Positions 33,292-41,600 of a stretch of 64,000 nucleotides of DNA are shown piece by piece. A program made the position numbers and the translations under genes. This DNA is from CALGKJ01 sp049322695. GTDB lineage: Bacteria; Bacillota; Clostridia; Lutisporales; Lutisporaceae. Positions within the stretch are counted from its first letter, which is position 1. Every line of letters begins with the position of its first letter. The DNA is taken from contig JBMORW010000009.1 in the NCBI GenBank assembly GCA_049322695.1, positions 59,697-123,696 on the forward strand. The letters are read 5' to 3'. Below the pieces are notes generated by a model that made no database searches, was not told where the DNA came from, and saw only the letters and a program-made list of their open reading frames with translations.

Positions 33292-36279
33292 ATGGATTCC
33301 AAAAATCGAATAATTTCTGCAGTTTTGATAGCAGCACTGCTGGTTGCATTACTGCCTATGGTGCTTTTCAGCGAGGACTTTTCCTATGAAGCCATGAATG
33401 ACGGCAGTGACATAATCAAAAACGCATCCTATACAGATGTGAGCAAGGATGCCAATGTGGACAGCATACTCAAAATGTCCGTGTATTCTGTTATTAGAGA
33501 GTATGGAAATACAGCGTATAAACCCGGCAGCAATGCAACAAGGGAAAACCTGCTTGCGTCAATAATAAGAGCAATCGGAAAGCAGGACCAGGCAGTAAAG
33601 CTCGGGGATGCCCTGAAGCAGGCAGACAAGGATCTCAGCACCACAGACGCATATCTTCGAGGACATGTGGACGTAGCTGAAAGCAGCGGAATAATAACAG
33701 CAGCTGAGACTGCCGATATATCTGTGCTGACCCCGGCTGAGATAAGTGCCATAGAGGCAGAGGTAAACAAGCTTGTAAAGGCTAACTGGAAAATGACATT
33801 GGCAGAAAAAAACGCACTGCTGCAGAACAAGAAGGATCAGAAATCCTATGAAAAAGCCTTCAGAGGTGCTGCAACAAGAGAGGAAACGGCAATATGGATA
33901 GCAAGGGCATTGAATCTTAAGCCCATAAGCGGTGAAGAGACTATGTCGGTCTATGCCTACTCCGATTGGAAGTCAATGAAGACGGAGAATCTGCCTTATA
34001 TTGAGGCTGTTCTGCGAAGCGGAATAATGAAAGGCGCATCGGCAGCAAAATTCTCGCCTTCCGGCAGCATTACAAAAAGCGAAATGGCATCCATAATGGA
34101 TAATCTCACCAATTCAACCTTGGGCTTGCTGGGCTACAAGCTGGGCTACGGAAAGGTATCGAATATTGAAAGAGTAAAAAGTTCAACTGCCTACGGCGAC
34201 AGTGACATAACAACAATATCCATTCAGACTCCGAACGGCGACAATATAGAAATATCAGTAAACAACAAAACCCAAGCCTTGCCGGTTATCAAGGCAGGCA
34301 AGGTCGGCAGCCAGACATTGCTGTCACAGGGTGATGTAGTGGAGTATACCATTTCAGATGATGAAAATGCGCTGCTGCTGCATGTAGGCAAATACAAGGA
34401 GATAAGCGGAAGCTTTGACGGCTACGATCCCGTAAAAGGAGAAGTCAGCCTTACGGACAGCAGCTTCAAAAAATATACACTTAAGGTTATGCCTGATACT
34501 TTGATAAAAGCAGGAGGAGTTCCGGTAAACATAACTAAGGCGCCTGCAGGAACTGGGATGACTGCAATTTACAATGGCAATACACTGAAATCCATGGACC
34601 TCCAGGAATCCCCCGAGAATATCAATGCAGAAGAAATGTATGTAAAAATACTGTTTGCTGATACTATGGGCAACATAATAAAAATAGCAGATGAAAACGG
34701 AAACAGGCAGTACCTCAATATGACAGACAGCGTCAGCGTCAGTGTCAACGGTCTGGCCTCAAGCGTCGATGCCATAGGCTTCGATCAGGATGCCCTATTG
34801 AAGGTTTCTGACGGCAAGGTTGTGGAGGTCAACATTTACACCGATATGCCTGAGGAAAACCCCGAAAGACAAATTATATTCACGGGAAGAGTAAGGGAAA
34901 TTGTCGGTGAAAACATTATAATCACAAAGGATGCAGAGCCTGATAAGCAGGAAACCTACATCATAAATGACAGCACAGCGGTATACAAAAACGACGAGAC
35001 AACCTCAAAAAGCAGCATTAAGCAGGGAGACAGGATAAAAGCATATATAAGCTCGCTTCAGGATAATTATATTACAAAGCTGGAAGTGCAGGGCGAGGGA
35101 CTTTTGATGAAGAACATATATAAGGGTGATCTTCAGGAGGTCAACAGCAGAAGCGGTGAAATAGTTCTGTCAAATGTATATACCTATGGTTATTATGACT
35201 GGGTAAAGGTAAGTGATTATGTAAGGCTCGAGGTGGCAGATTCTCCGAAGATATACAAAAACGGAAGCGCACTGAAGCTTTCTGACCTGGAAAAGAATAT
35301 AGGAAAGACACTGTATGCTGCATCCAAAGAAAACTACGGCGATGAAGAGCTTGTCCATATAGTTATGAAGGAAGGCTATGAGGATGCACTGTATAAGAAG
35401 ATAGACGACATCAAATGGACTGCAAACCAGATGACACTGTCCGACGGAAGGCTGGTAAGCTTTACTGAAGGCGCAATAATCATAAAGGACGGCAGACTGC
35501 TGGATACTCTTGACCTGACAGAAGACAGCTCAGCTTTCATTATTCAGAACAAATCCTTTACCGGTATAGGAAGCGCACCAATAATAAGTCTGGACAGCTT
35601 CAACGGCTTTTTGGACTACAAGATAAGCAAGGGCTATCTGCACAATATGGGAGAAGACTATTACTCTATTGAAAACAGCTACCGAATGACAAATAACTCC
35701 TGGGAAAAATACGCTGAGATGAACTTCTATTTCAGTGATGATACATTCATAATGGACAGTGTAAAGGAAAATGGACCTATAACAGCAGATAAATTTGCAG
35801 AGAGCAGATTCAAGCCTTACACCTATACCTGGCCGAACTATGAGACTGCCGGCTACAACAGCGAATCGCACAGTGACGATCAGTACCATAAGAACTATTC
35901 GCTGAAAAACACTGCTTACTATCACGAGCATTGTCTGATATATACCATAACGGATGCTTACGGAAACTCACAGGCTATAAATATATTCAAAAAGGACAAG
36001 GAATCCTTTAACCCGCTTTATACTCATACAGACAGAATGATAACAGGAAAGATAAGCAGTCTTGATATAGACAACGAACTGCTGTCCATGAAGCAGGTAA
36101 TGGACTACAGCTCTGTATACGAGACCTGGCAGCCTGTAAAGGCTGAAGTTCCCATAGATCTGGGCAGGGTAATAATACTCAAGAATGACAAGATAATAGA
36201 GCCTGAAGACCTGGCTGTAAATGACAGCATATATGTACTGGCAAATGAGGGATATGCGATATTCATTATTGTTCAATAG
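33292..36279 (+). CDS. SLH-domain surface protein
   Basis: A 995-aa exported protein. The N-terminal hydrophobic segment (about 9-24) is a signal peptide. Three S-layer-homology-like regions cover about 45-275. The clearest is the third, YSDWKSMKTENLPYIEAVLR followed by KFSPSGSITKSEMA. SLH domains bind pyruvylated secondary wall polymer. The remaining 700 residues are beta-rich repeats of a kind seen in clostridial SLH proteins (GKVVEVNIYTDMP, RVREIVGENIIIT and similar), of unknown function. It sits between the IPT giant and another SLH protein, all probably in one transcript. Confidence 0.85.
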   Translation: MDSKNRIISAVLIAALLVALLPMVLFSEDFSYEAMNDGSDIIKNASYTDVSKDANVDSILKMSVYSVIREYGNTAYKPGSNATRENLLASIIRAIGKQDQAVKLGDALKQADKDLSTTDAYLRGHVDVAESSGIITAAETADISVLTPAEISAIEAEVNKLVKANWKMTLAEKNALLQNKKDQKSYEKAFRGAATREETAIWIARALNLKPISGEETMSVYAYSDWKSMKTENLPYIEAVLRSGIMKGASAAKFSPSGSITKSEMASIMDNLTNSTLGLLGYKLGYGKVSNIERVKSSTAYGDSDITTISIQTPNGDNIEISVNNKTQALPVIKAGKVGSQTLLSQGDVVEYTISDDENALLLHVGKYKEISGSFDGYDPVKGEVSLTDSSFKKYTLKVMPDTLIKAGGVPVNITKAPAGTGMTAIYNGNTLKSMDLQESPENINAEEMYVKILFADTMGNIIKIADENGNRQYLNMTDSVSVSVNGLASSVDAIGFDQDALLKVSDGKVVEVNIYTDMPEENPERQIIFTGRVREIVGENIIITKDAEPDKQETYIINDSTAVYKNDETTSKSSIKQGDRIKAYISSLQDNYITKLEVQGEGLLMKNIYKGDLQEVNSRSGEIVLSNVYTYGYYDWVKVSDYVRLEVADSPKIYKNGSALKLSDLEKNIGKTLYAASKENYGDEELVHIVMKEGYEDALYKKIDDIKWTANQMTLSDGRLVSFTEGAIIIKDGRLLDTLDLTEDSSAFIIQNKSFTGIGSAPIISLDSFNGFLDYKISKGYLHNMGEDYYSIENSYRMTNNSWEKYAEMNFYFSDDTFIMDSVKENGPITADKFAESRFKPYTYTWPNYETAGYNSESHSDDQYHKNYSLKNTAYYHEHCLIYTITDAYGNSQAINIFKKDKESFNPLYTHTDRMITGKISSLDIDNELLSMKQVMDYSSVYETWQPVKAEVPIDLGRVIILKNDKIIEPEDLAVNDSIYVLANEGYAIFIIVQ

Positions 36280-36283
36280 ATTG

Positions 36284-36392
36284 AACAGTTGCGAGTGGCG
36301 AGAAGCTGCTTATGCTAAGCAGCCATGTTGAGAGTGAGTAGAAAGGCTTCGAAAGAATACTTGATTCTCGTAACCCGAAACTGATAACTGGA
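36284..36392. repeat. Heptad-type repeat inside surface operon
   Basis: The left arm is GTTGCGAGTGGCGAG and the right arm is CTCGTAACCCGAAACTGATA, with core CTTCGAAAG. An inner dyad GCTGCTTATGCTAAGCAGC lies in the left half and recurs partly at 48.9 kb. Confidence 0.8.
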
Positions 36393-36403
36393 GGTACAGT
36401 TCC

Positions 36404-37864
36404 ATGAAAAAAATAATATCAATAATTTTAATATTCAGCATGTGTATTATTCCCGTCTTTGCCGGTTATGGTTATGAGCCTGGCATCACAGGAGATATGA
36501 CCTCTACAAAAAATGTGTACAAGTACAAGGAGGTTGTGTTTCTCACAGGAGAGCCCATATTGCTGGACGGAACAGTCAAGGTTACCGAAAGCGGGGACGG
36601 TGGCAAAACAACATTGGAATACAAGCTTTCCAATGCTGCAAAGCAGGCTTCTCTCAGCAGAAAAATAGTATATCTGAACACAAAGGAGACCAGTGATGCG
36701 GACAAGCAGATACTCCATAACAGTACCCTGGATCCAAAGTTCGCAGAAACAATCACAATAGGCTCAGAAAGCTTCAAGCTTACAGAATATCTTTTCAGCA
36801 GGTCGGGCATCACCGATGACAAGCCTATTATCAAATACAATGTTTCCAACTGGAACGGCAGAAAGGTGTATCAGAGAGGCACCTCAGGCGAGGTAGTGAT
36901 AGATATCAGTACCGACCAATACGGCTACAACAACTATTGGAGCAATACAGAAACTGCAATAGTGGCAAATACCATAACGTACAGATACAAGGAAAATGAC
37001 AGCGACACCCAGTACAGTGAAATTGTCGGAACTGCGGAATATGCAGTATCAAACTCCACCACGAAATACCTTCAGTATGTGTCCAATGAGCCGGTGGATA
37101 TCAGCTTCAAGGGAGGCTATATATTGAAGGAGGCTCAGGACAACATAGTAATGTATCTGTATGATGTACCCGTAATGGAGAGCTGGAAGCCAAACGGGAA
37201 AAGAAATAAAGGCAGAGACAGCTATAGGATGACCACCGTACCTACTCAGACCAGGCTTTATGCACCAAGCATAACAGACGTGTCCGCAAGCTATTGGGCT
37301 GCAGAATATGTCCAAAGCGTGGCTTCGCTGGATATCATAACACCGGAAGGCGGATATTTCAGACCTCTCAGCTATATCAGCAGAGCGGAGTTTGCAAGAG
37401 CAATGGTTAGAGCAGCCAATATCAAGGAGCCTGCAGAAAAGGAATATACGATGAAGTTCATCGACGTAGAGAAGAATCATCCGTATTACTCCTACATCAG
37501 AACGGCAGCTTATGCCAACATAATGGGCAGCAAGGGCAACAACAGATTCAGCCCCGACGACTATCTGACAAAGGTCGAAGCACTTACAATAATAGTTCGT
37601 GCAATGGGACTTGAGAACTCTGCTGATGAAAGCAGTACAAGCACACCCTTTGATGATGACTATCTGATACCCGCCTGGGCAAAGCGATGTGCAAACGTAG
37701 CACTGAGAATGGGGCTGGTAAAAGCCGATGAAAACAATGAGCTTGACCCCAACAGGCTTTTGACAAGAGCTGAATGCTCAGAAATGATAAGCAACTTTAT
37801 AAAATACCTTCAGTATGATATAAAGAGCGAATACAGAGAAAAGATTATAAATTACGGACGATAG
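36404..37864 (+). CDS. SLH-domain surface protein, C-terminal SLH triplet
   Basis: A 486-aa exported protein. It has a signal peptide of about 20 residues, a beta-rich N-terminal part (about 25-280), then three SLH domains at about 290-480. They show VSASYWAAEYVQSVASL, then VEKNHPYYSYIRTAAYANI and PAWAKRCANVALRMGLV, each followed by an SRAEFAR-type turn (SRAEFARAM, TKVEALTII, TRAECSEMI). This is a complete SLH trident and should anchor the protein to the wall. RBS GGAGG is 11 bases before the ATG. The stop is 12 bases before the protease start. Confidence 0.92.
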   Translation: MKKIISIILIFSMCIIPVFAGYGYEPGITGDMTSTKNVYKYKEVVFLTGEPILLDGTVKVTESGDGGKTTLEYKLSNAAKQASLSRKIVYLNTKETSDADKQILHNSTLDPKFAETITIGSESFKLTEYLFSRSGITDDKPIIKYNVSNWNGRKVYQRGTSGEVVIDISTDQYGYNNYWSNTETAIVANTITYRYKENDSDTQYSEIVGTAEYAVSNSTTKYLQYVSNEPVDISFKGGYILKEAQDNIVMYLYDVPVMESWKPNGKRNKGRDSYRMTTVPTQTRLYAPSITDVSASYWAAEYVQSVASLDIITPEGGYFRPLSYISRAEFARAMVRAANIKEPAEKEYTMKFIDVEKNHPYYSYIRTAAYANIMGSKGNNRFSPDDYLTKVEALTIIVRAMGLENSADESSTSTPFDDDYLIPAWAKRCANVALRMGLVKADENNELDPNRLLTRAECSEMISNFIKYLQYDIKSEYREKIINYGR

Positions 37865-37876
37865 GAGATGGAGCAA

Positions 37877-39259
37877 TTGAACAAAAGACGACTTAAGCTA
37901 GGACTTATAGTTATATTGATATTATCCCTCATTGCAATACCTGTAATAGCAGAGGAAACTGCATCTGAAATAGGCGAAAAAATATACAGCTTTATACAGA
38001 TAATCAAGGAAGTATACTACAAGGATGTCGATTCGGACAAACTGGTGGAAGCAGCCATAAAGGGTATGTTCCAGAGTCTTGACCCTCACAGTGAATACTA
38101 CAACCAGAAGGAATACAGTGAATTCATAGCTGATGTTTCCGGTGAGTTCGGAGGAGTAGGTATAGTTGTAGAGAAGAAGGACCATATTACGGTTGTAGCT
38201 CCCATAGAAGGAACTCCCGGTGAAAGGCACGGCTTCAAGCCCGGTGACGAGATAATTTTCGTGGATGATACAGACATCTCTGATTATTCACTTGAAGCAG
38301 CAGTTGATTTGATCAGAGGTGAGCCCGGCACAACAGTGAGACTGGGTATAATGAGAAAAGGCTCTGCCGAAATCATTTACATTGATGTTGTGAGAGAGAT
38401 TATAAAGGTAAATCCCGTAAAATTTGAGATAAAGGAAGACAACATAGGCTATATCAGAATATCACAGTTCAACGAGCAGTCCTTTACAAAGTTTAAGGAA
38501 GCCCTTGAGCATATGAATGAAAATAATGTAAAAGGAATCATAATAGACGTAAGAAACAATCCCGGAGGTTTTCTGGATGAGGTGACCAATATATGTAAGC
38601 AGCTTATACCGGCGGGACCTATAGTGCATATTGATTATAAGGACAGCAGAGAAACCATCAGCGCTGCACTGCCAAAGGCTCCATACAAGATAGTAGTGCT
38701 GATGAATGAAGGAAGTGCCTCTGCCTCAGAGATATTGGCCGGTGCAGTAAAGGATTCGGGAACAGGAATACTGGTAGGTGAGAAGACCTATGGTAAAGGT
38801 ACCGTGCAAAGCATATTCCCTCTTTTTGGAGCAGGAGCAGGCGGAATAAAGGTAACTACAGCCCAGTACCTGACACCTTCGGAATATGCCCTTGACGGAA
38901 AGGGTATTGAGCCTGACGTTAAGGTATCTGCCGAGACCCCGGACTATATCGAAAAGAATTACTCTCCCATAAAGGCTGACAGAAATCTCAAAAGTGTAAC
39001 TGTAGGTCTTGATGTACAGGGAGCTCAGCAGAGACTCCAAAAGCTTGGATATGAAATAAAGGAAGCAGACGGAATATACAAATACGACACCAGACTTGTA
39101 GTTATGCAGTTTGAAAAGGACAACAAGCTGACTGTAGACGGAATACTGGAGCCGGAAGAGCAGCAAGAGCTTATAAGGCTTTTCGATGAAGCGATGGCAA
39201 AGGAAGACGTACAGCTTGATGCAGCAATGGAGGAAATGAGAAAGCTGCTGAATGAGTAG
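37877..39259 (+). CDS. S41 (C-terminal processing) peptidase with PDZ and PG-binding domains
   Basis: TTG 37877 is preferred because AGGAG (37863-37867) lies nine bases upstream. The in-frame ATG at 37868 touches that SD. The 460-aa product has a signal anchor (about 8-25), a PDZ domain (about 95-170, GFKPGDEIIFVDDTDISDYS), the S41 protease domain with catalytic Ser in NEGSASASEILAGA and Lys in GEKTYGKGTVQS, and a PG_binding_1 domain near 370-435. It is placed at the end of the surface operon, so it may process the surface proteins encoded upstream. CtpA/B roles in sporulation are the alternative. Confidence 0.9.
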   Translation: MNKRRLKLGLIVILILSLIAIPVIAEETASEIGEKIYSFIQIIKEVYYKDVDSDKLVEAAIKGMFQSLDPHSEYYNQKEYSEFIADVSGEFGGVGIVVEKKDHITVVAPIEGTPGERHGFKPGDEIIFVDDTDISDYSLEAAVDLIRGEPGTTVRLGIMRKGSAEIIYIDVVREIIKVNPVKFEIKEDNIGYIRISQFNEQSFTKFKEALEHMNENNVKGIIIDVRNNPGGFLDEVTNICKQLIPAGPIVHIDYKDSRETISAALPKAPYKIVVLMNEGSASASEILAGAVKDSGTGILVGEKTYGKGTVQSIFPLFGAGAGGIKVTTAQYLTPSEYALDGKGIEPDVKVSAETPDYIEKNYSPIKADRNLKSVTVGLDVQGAQQRLQKLGYEIKEADGIYKYDTRLVVMQFEKDNKLTVDGILEPEEQQELIRLFDEAMAKEDVQLDAAMEEMRKLLNE

Positions 39260-39290
39260 CCACCAGCCGCCAGCACGGTGGCAAGAGTAA
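39258..39290. repeat. GC-rich repeat-family fragment
   Basis: CCACCAGCCGCCAGCACGGTGG follows the protease stop directly. A second piece, GCCGGCGGGTCCC...GGCTGCTATAAGCCGG, lies after the terminator (39333-39370). Confidence 0.5.
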
Positions 39291-39297
39291 GAAGCTT

Positions 39298-39331
39298 AAG
39301 ACCGGGTAAAGAATCCCGGTCTTTATTTTTT
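39298..39331 (+). terminator. Rho-independent terminator of the surface operon
   Basis: AAGACCGGG (39298-39306) pairs with CCCGGTCTT (39314-39322), followed by TATTTTTTT. Confidence 0.9.
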
Positions 39332-39395
39332 TGCCGGCGGGTCCCAACCTGGCTGCTATAAGCCGGAAGCTACCCAAGCATGCTAAAAGTAATTA

Positions 39396-39424
39396 TTGAT
39401 TACAATATCGGATTGTGGTATTAT
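39396..39424 (+). promoter_or_regulatory. Sigma-A promoter ahead of the transposase gene
   Basis: TTGATT (39396-39401), 17 bases, TATTAT (39419-39424), with TGG just before the -10. Confidence 0.55.
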
Positions 39425-39460
39425 CTAACCATATGATTAGCGTAATAATCTCGCAACATT

Positions 39461-39514
39461 TTGTGCACCAGGGACGGTTCCTGACGCATGATAACCCTAA
39501 TTTGACACAAAAGA
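39461..39514. repeat. Left terminal element beside RAYT gene (GGGACGGTTCCT)
   Basis: TTGTGCACCAGGGACGGTTC at 39461-39480 continues with CTGACGC. The outer TTTTGTG (39459-39465) is inverse to CACAAAA near 39506-39512, so the segment can fold. The core GGGACGGTTCCT is inverted at 40428-40440, on the other side of the transposase gene. Confidence 0.65.
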
Positions 39515-39523
39515 GGTGAAAAA

Positions 39524-40315
39524 ATGCCAAGGCAGGCAAGAGCTATAAGTCCATCTGATTATTATCATGTTATAATGAGAGGAAACAACAGGGAGAATAT
39601 TTTTGCTTATACTGAGCAAAAGAATTTTTTTATAAATCTTTTAAAGGAGCAATGTATTGATGGATTAGCAGAAATCTCCGCATATTGCATTATGGACAAC
39701 CATGTTCACATAGTCACAAAAACAGAGATTGGAGACCTTGCAAAAGCAGTCAAAAGCATTAATACAAAATATGCTATGAGGTTCAATACACAAAGAAATA
39801 GGGTAGGACATGTGTTTCAAGACAGGTTTAAGAGCGAAATTATAAAAGACGATAAGCACCTGCTTCAAGTTGTAAGATATGTTCATAATAACCCGGTTAA
39901 AGCCAAAATGGTTAAAGCAGCCTGTGACTACAAGTATAGCAGCTATAATGAGTACATAAATGAAAATGTAATAATAAGCAGTATACAGAAGAAATTCATA
40001 ATGGAATATTTCTCTGATAGTACTGCACAGTTTATAGAGTACCATTTGGCATCAGATGACAATGAGTATTTAGAAACTAAAGAGGATATTCAAAAAATGC
40101 GAGAAGAGAAAGGACAAGAAATAATTTCAGACTATATTTTAGCAAAAGGTTTGAAGGAAGGTAAGCAAGTTATTGCAAATGCAGTATATCTTGAGGAACT
40201 GACTTATGAGCTGTTGACGAAAAGCAGGCTTAGTCATAGGCAGATTGCAAGCCTCTTGGGTGTTGGCAGGGGTATTGTACATTATGTGAAATTGGAGAAA
40301 AATAGCAGAGCTTAG
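39524..40315 (+). CDS. REP-associated tyrosine transposase (Y1, RAYT-like)
   Basis: A 263-aa HUH single-strand DNA transposase-like enzyme. The N-terminal YHVIMRGNNRENIF segment is followed by the metal-binding HUH motif NHVHIV (about residues 59-64), the GHVFQDRFKSE block, and the catalytic Tyr in VVRYVHNNPVKA. After the Y1 domain comes a C-terminal extension with a helix-turn-helix LSHRQIASLLGVGRGIVHY. This layout is typical of single-copy RAYT proteins that process short palindromic repeats. All core motifs are intact. It has its own promoter and RBS AGAGGTG, and it is flanked by inverted GGGACGGTTCCT motifs. Confidence 0.9.
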   Translation: MPRQARAISPSDYYHVIMRGNNRENIFAYTEQKNFFINLLKEQCIDGLAEISAYCIMDNHVHIVTKTEIGDLAKAVKSINTKYAMRFNTQRNRVGHVFQDRFKSEIIKDDKHLLQVVRYVHNNPVKAKMVKAACDYKYSSYNEYINENVIISSIQKKFIMEYFSDSTAQFIEYHLASDDNEYLETKEDIQKMREEKGQEIISDYILAKGLKEGKQVIANAVYLEELTYELLTKSRLSHRQIASLLGVGRGIVHYVKLEKNSRA

Positions 40316-40353
40316 TGAGTTGAGCTTATGTGGAAAAGATTGGAGTGGATATT

Positions 40354-41589
40354 ATGAGTAAAAAAGTGTTGATATCAATTATTTTGGTAATTGCTTTAGT
40401 ATCGCAAGGTGCTTTAGCTCATGCGGAAGGAACCGTCCCCAGTGCAAAAGTCGGTGATATCATAGGCAACGTCCTTGAAACGGATATAGTTGCCAAGATA
40501 AACGGCTATAAGATACCCTCAGTTAATATTGACGGCTATATGGCAGTATACGCTGCTGATTTGAGGAATTACGGCTTTGATGTCATATGGGACGAAGAAG
40601 CCAGGACGGTACAAATATCCTTCAATCCCGATAAGAGCTTTACACCAATGACAGTGGCAGACAAGGTATATGTCATAGTGGGAAAGAAACTCGGCAATAT
40701 ACTTTATACCGATATAAAGACGTACTTCCCGACAAGAGAAATAGGAGCCTTCAATCTGGATAACAGAACAGCAATATATTTCAAGGACCTGGTAGACTTT
40801 GGAGTAGTGGAGTATAACAATGATACAAGGACATCAAGCCTTACAGTAAAGAGCAATACTGCAGGCAGCGTATATCATCCTGTGCCGGAGCTTTTGGTGG
40901 ATGATAATGAGCTTTGGGCAAGAACAGACATTAAGAATCTAGTGAGTACATATTATTTCACTGCTGATCCTGAGAATAAGAGGCTGATATATACCTTTGA
41001 ACCGTACTATAAGGACTATATACTTGATGAAACTTATAATCCTGAAATAAACAAACAGGTGTACAACCTTGTAAAGTCGCAAATAGAGGATGGTTTTTTT
41101 GTAGGGAGCACACTTGTGACTGATGTCCCGATGAACGGTTATGAATCAGGAAACCTAGTGCATGTTTGGTTATCCAAGGATAGCGTTTATGGCATGAACA
41201 ATTCATATTATTTTGCTTTTACTTTCTTTGAAAATAACAATTTGGAGTTAAGCAGACTTGACAAAAACTTCAGCGATAATAGCTTTGTGAAGCTGGATTT
41301 ATCAAGACTTTGGTGGGAAAGAGATGATGAAGGGAACTTATATATGCCAAGTATGAGTGGATGGGTTGTAGAAAAATACGCAGTTAAATTAAAAAAGTCT
41401 TTAATGACTCTGTTTGGTGAAGAAACAGGTAAGCAGCTATATGATTATGTGGTAGACATATATGAGAAGCAGAGAACTACAGACGACTATAATAACAAAT
41501 CTTTTACAAAAGTCATAGATGGTGTTCAGATAGACTTACAGACGGATGATTCTGCTCGTCTAAATTTTTATTTCTCATTTTTGAAATAG
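40354..41589 (+). CDS. Exported stalk-domain (copper-amine-oxidase N-like) protein
   Basis: ATG 40354 is used because GGAGTGG lies six bases upstream. The 411-aa product has a signal peptide (about 1-24, cleavage after AHA) and then two related beta-rich modules. The clearest is VNIDGYMAVYAADLRNYGFD followed by VIWDEEARTVQI, which is the stalk-domain pattern common in clostridial surface proteins. The second is AIYFKDLVDFGVVEYNNDTR. The C-terminal 230 residues are unassigned. The sequence encoding EGTVPSAK right after the signal peptide is the inverted RAYT-flanking motif, so a repeat may have inserted in frame. It lies 11 bases upstream of the 2431-aa surface gene. Confidence 0.7.
   Translation: MSKKVLISIILVIALVSQGALAHAEGTVPSAKVGDIIGNVLETDIVAKINGYKIPSVNIDGYMAVYAADLRNYGFDVIWDEEARTVQISFNPDKSFTPMTVADKVYVIVGKKLGNILYTDIKTYFPTREIGAFNLDNRTAIYFKDLVDFGVVEYNNDTRTSSLTVKSNTAGSVYHPVPELLVDDNELWARTDIKNLVSTYYFTADPENKRLIYTFEPYYKDYILDETYNPEINKQVYNLVKSQIEDGFFVGSTLVTDVPMNGYESGNLVHVWLSKDSVYGMNNSYYFAFTFFENNNLELSRLDKNFSDNSFVKLDLSRLWWERDDEGNLYMPSMSGWVVEKYAVKLKKSLMTLFGEETGKQLYDYVVDIYEKQRTTDDYNNKSFTKVIDGVQIDLQTDDSARLNFYFSFLK
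40428..40449. repeat. Right inverted copy of the RAYT-flanking motif, inside a gene
   Basis: AGGAACCGTCCCC (40428-40440) plus AGTGCAAAA (40441-40449) is the near-inverse of TTTTGTGCACCAGGGACGGTTCCT on the left side. It lies within coding sequence just after the signal-peptide region of the stalk-domain protein. Confidence 0.65.
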
Positions 41590-41600
41590 GGTGATAAAAA

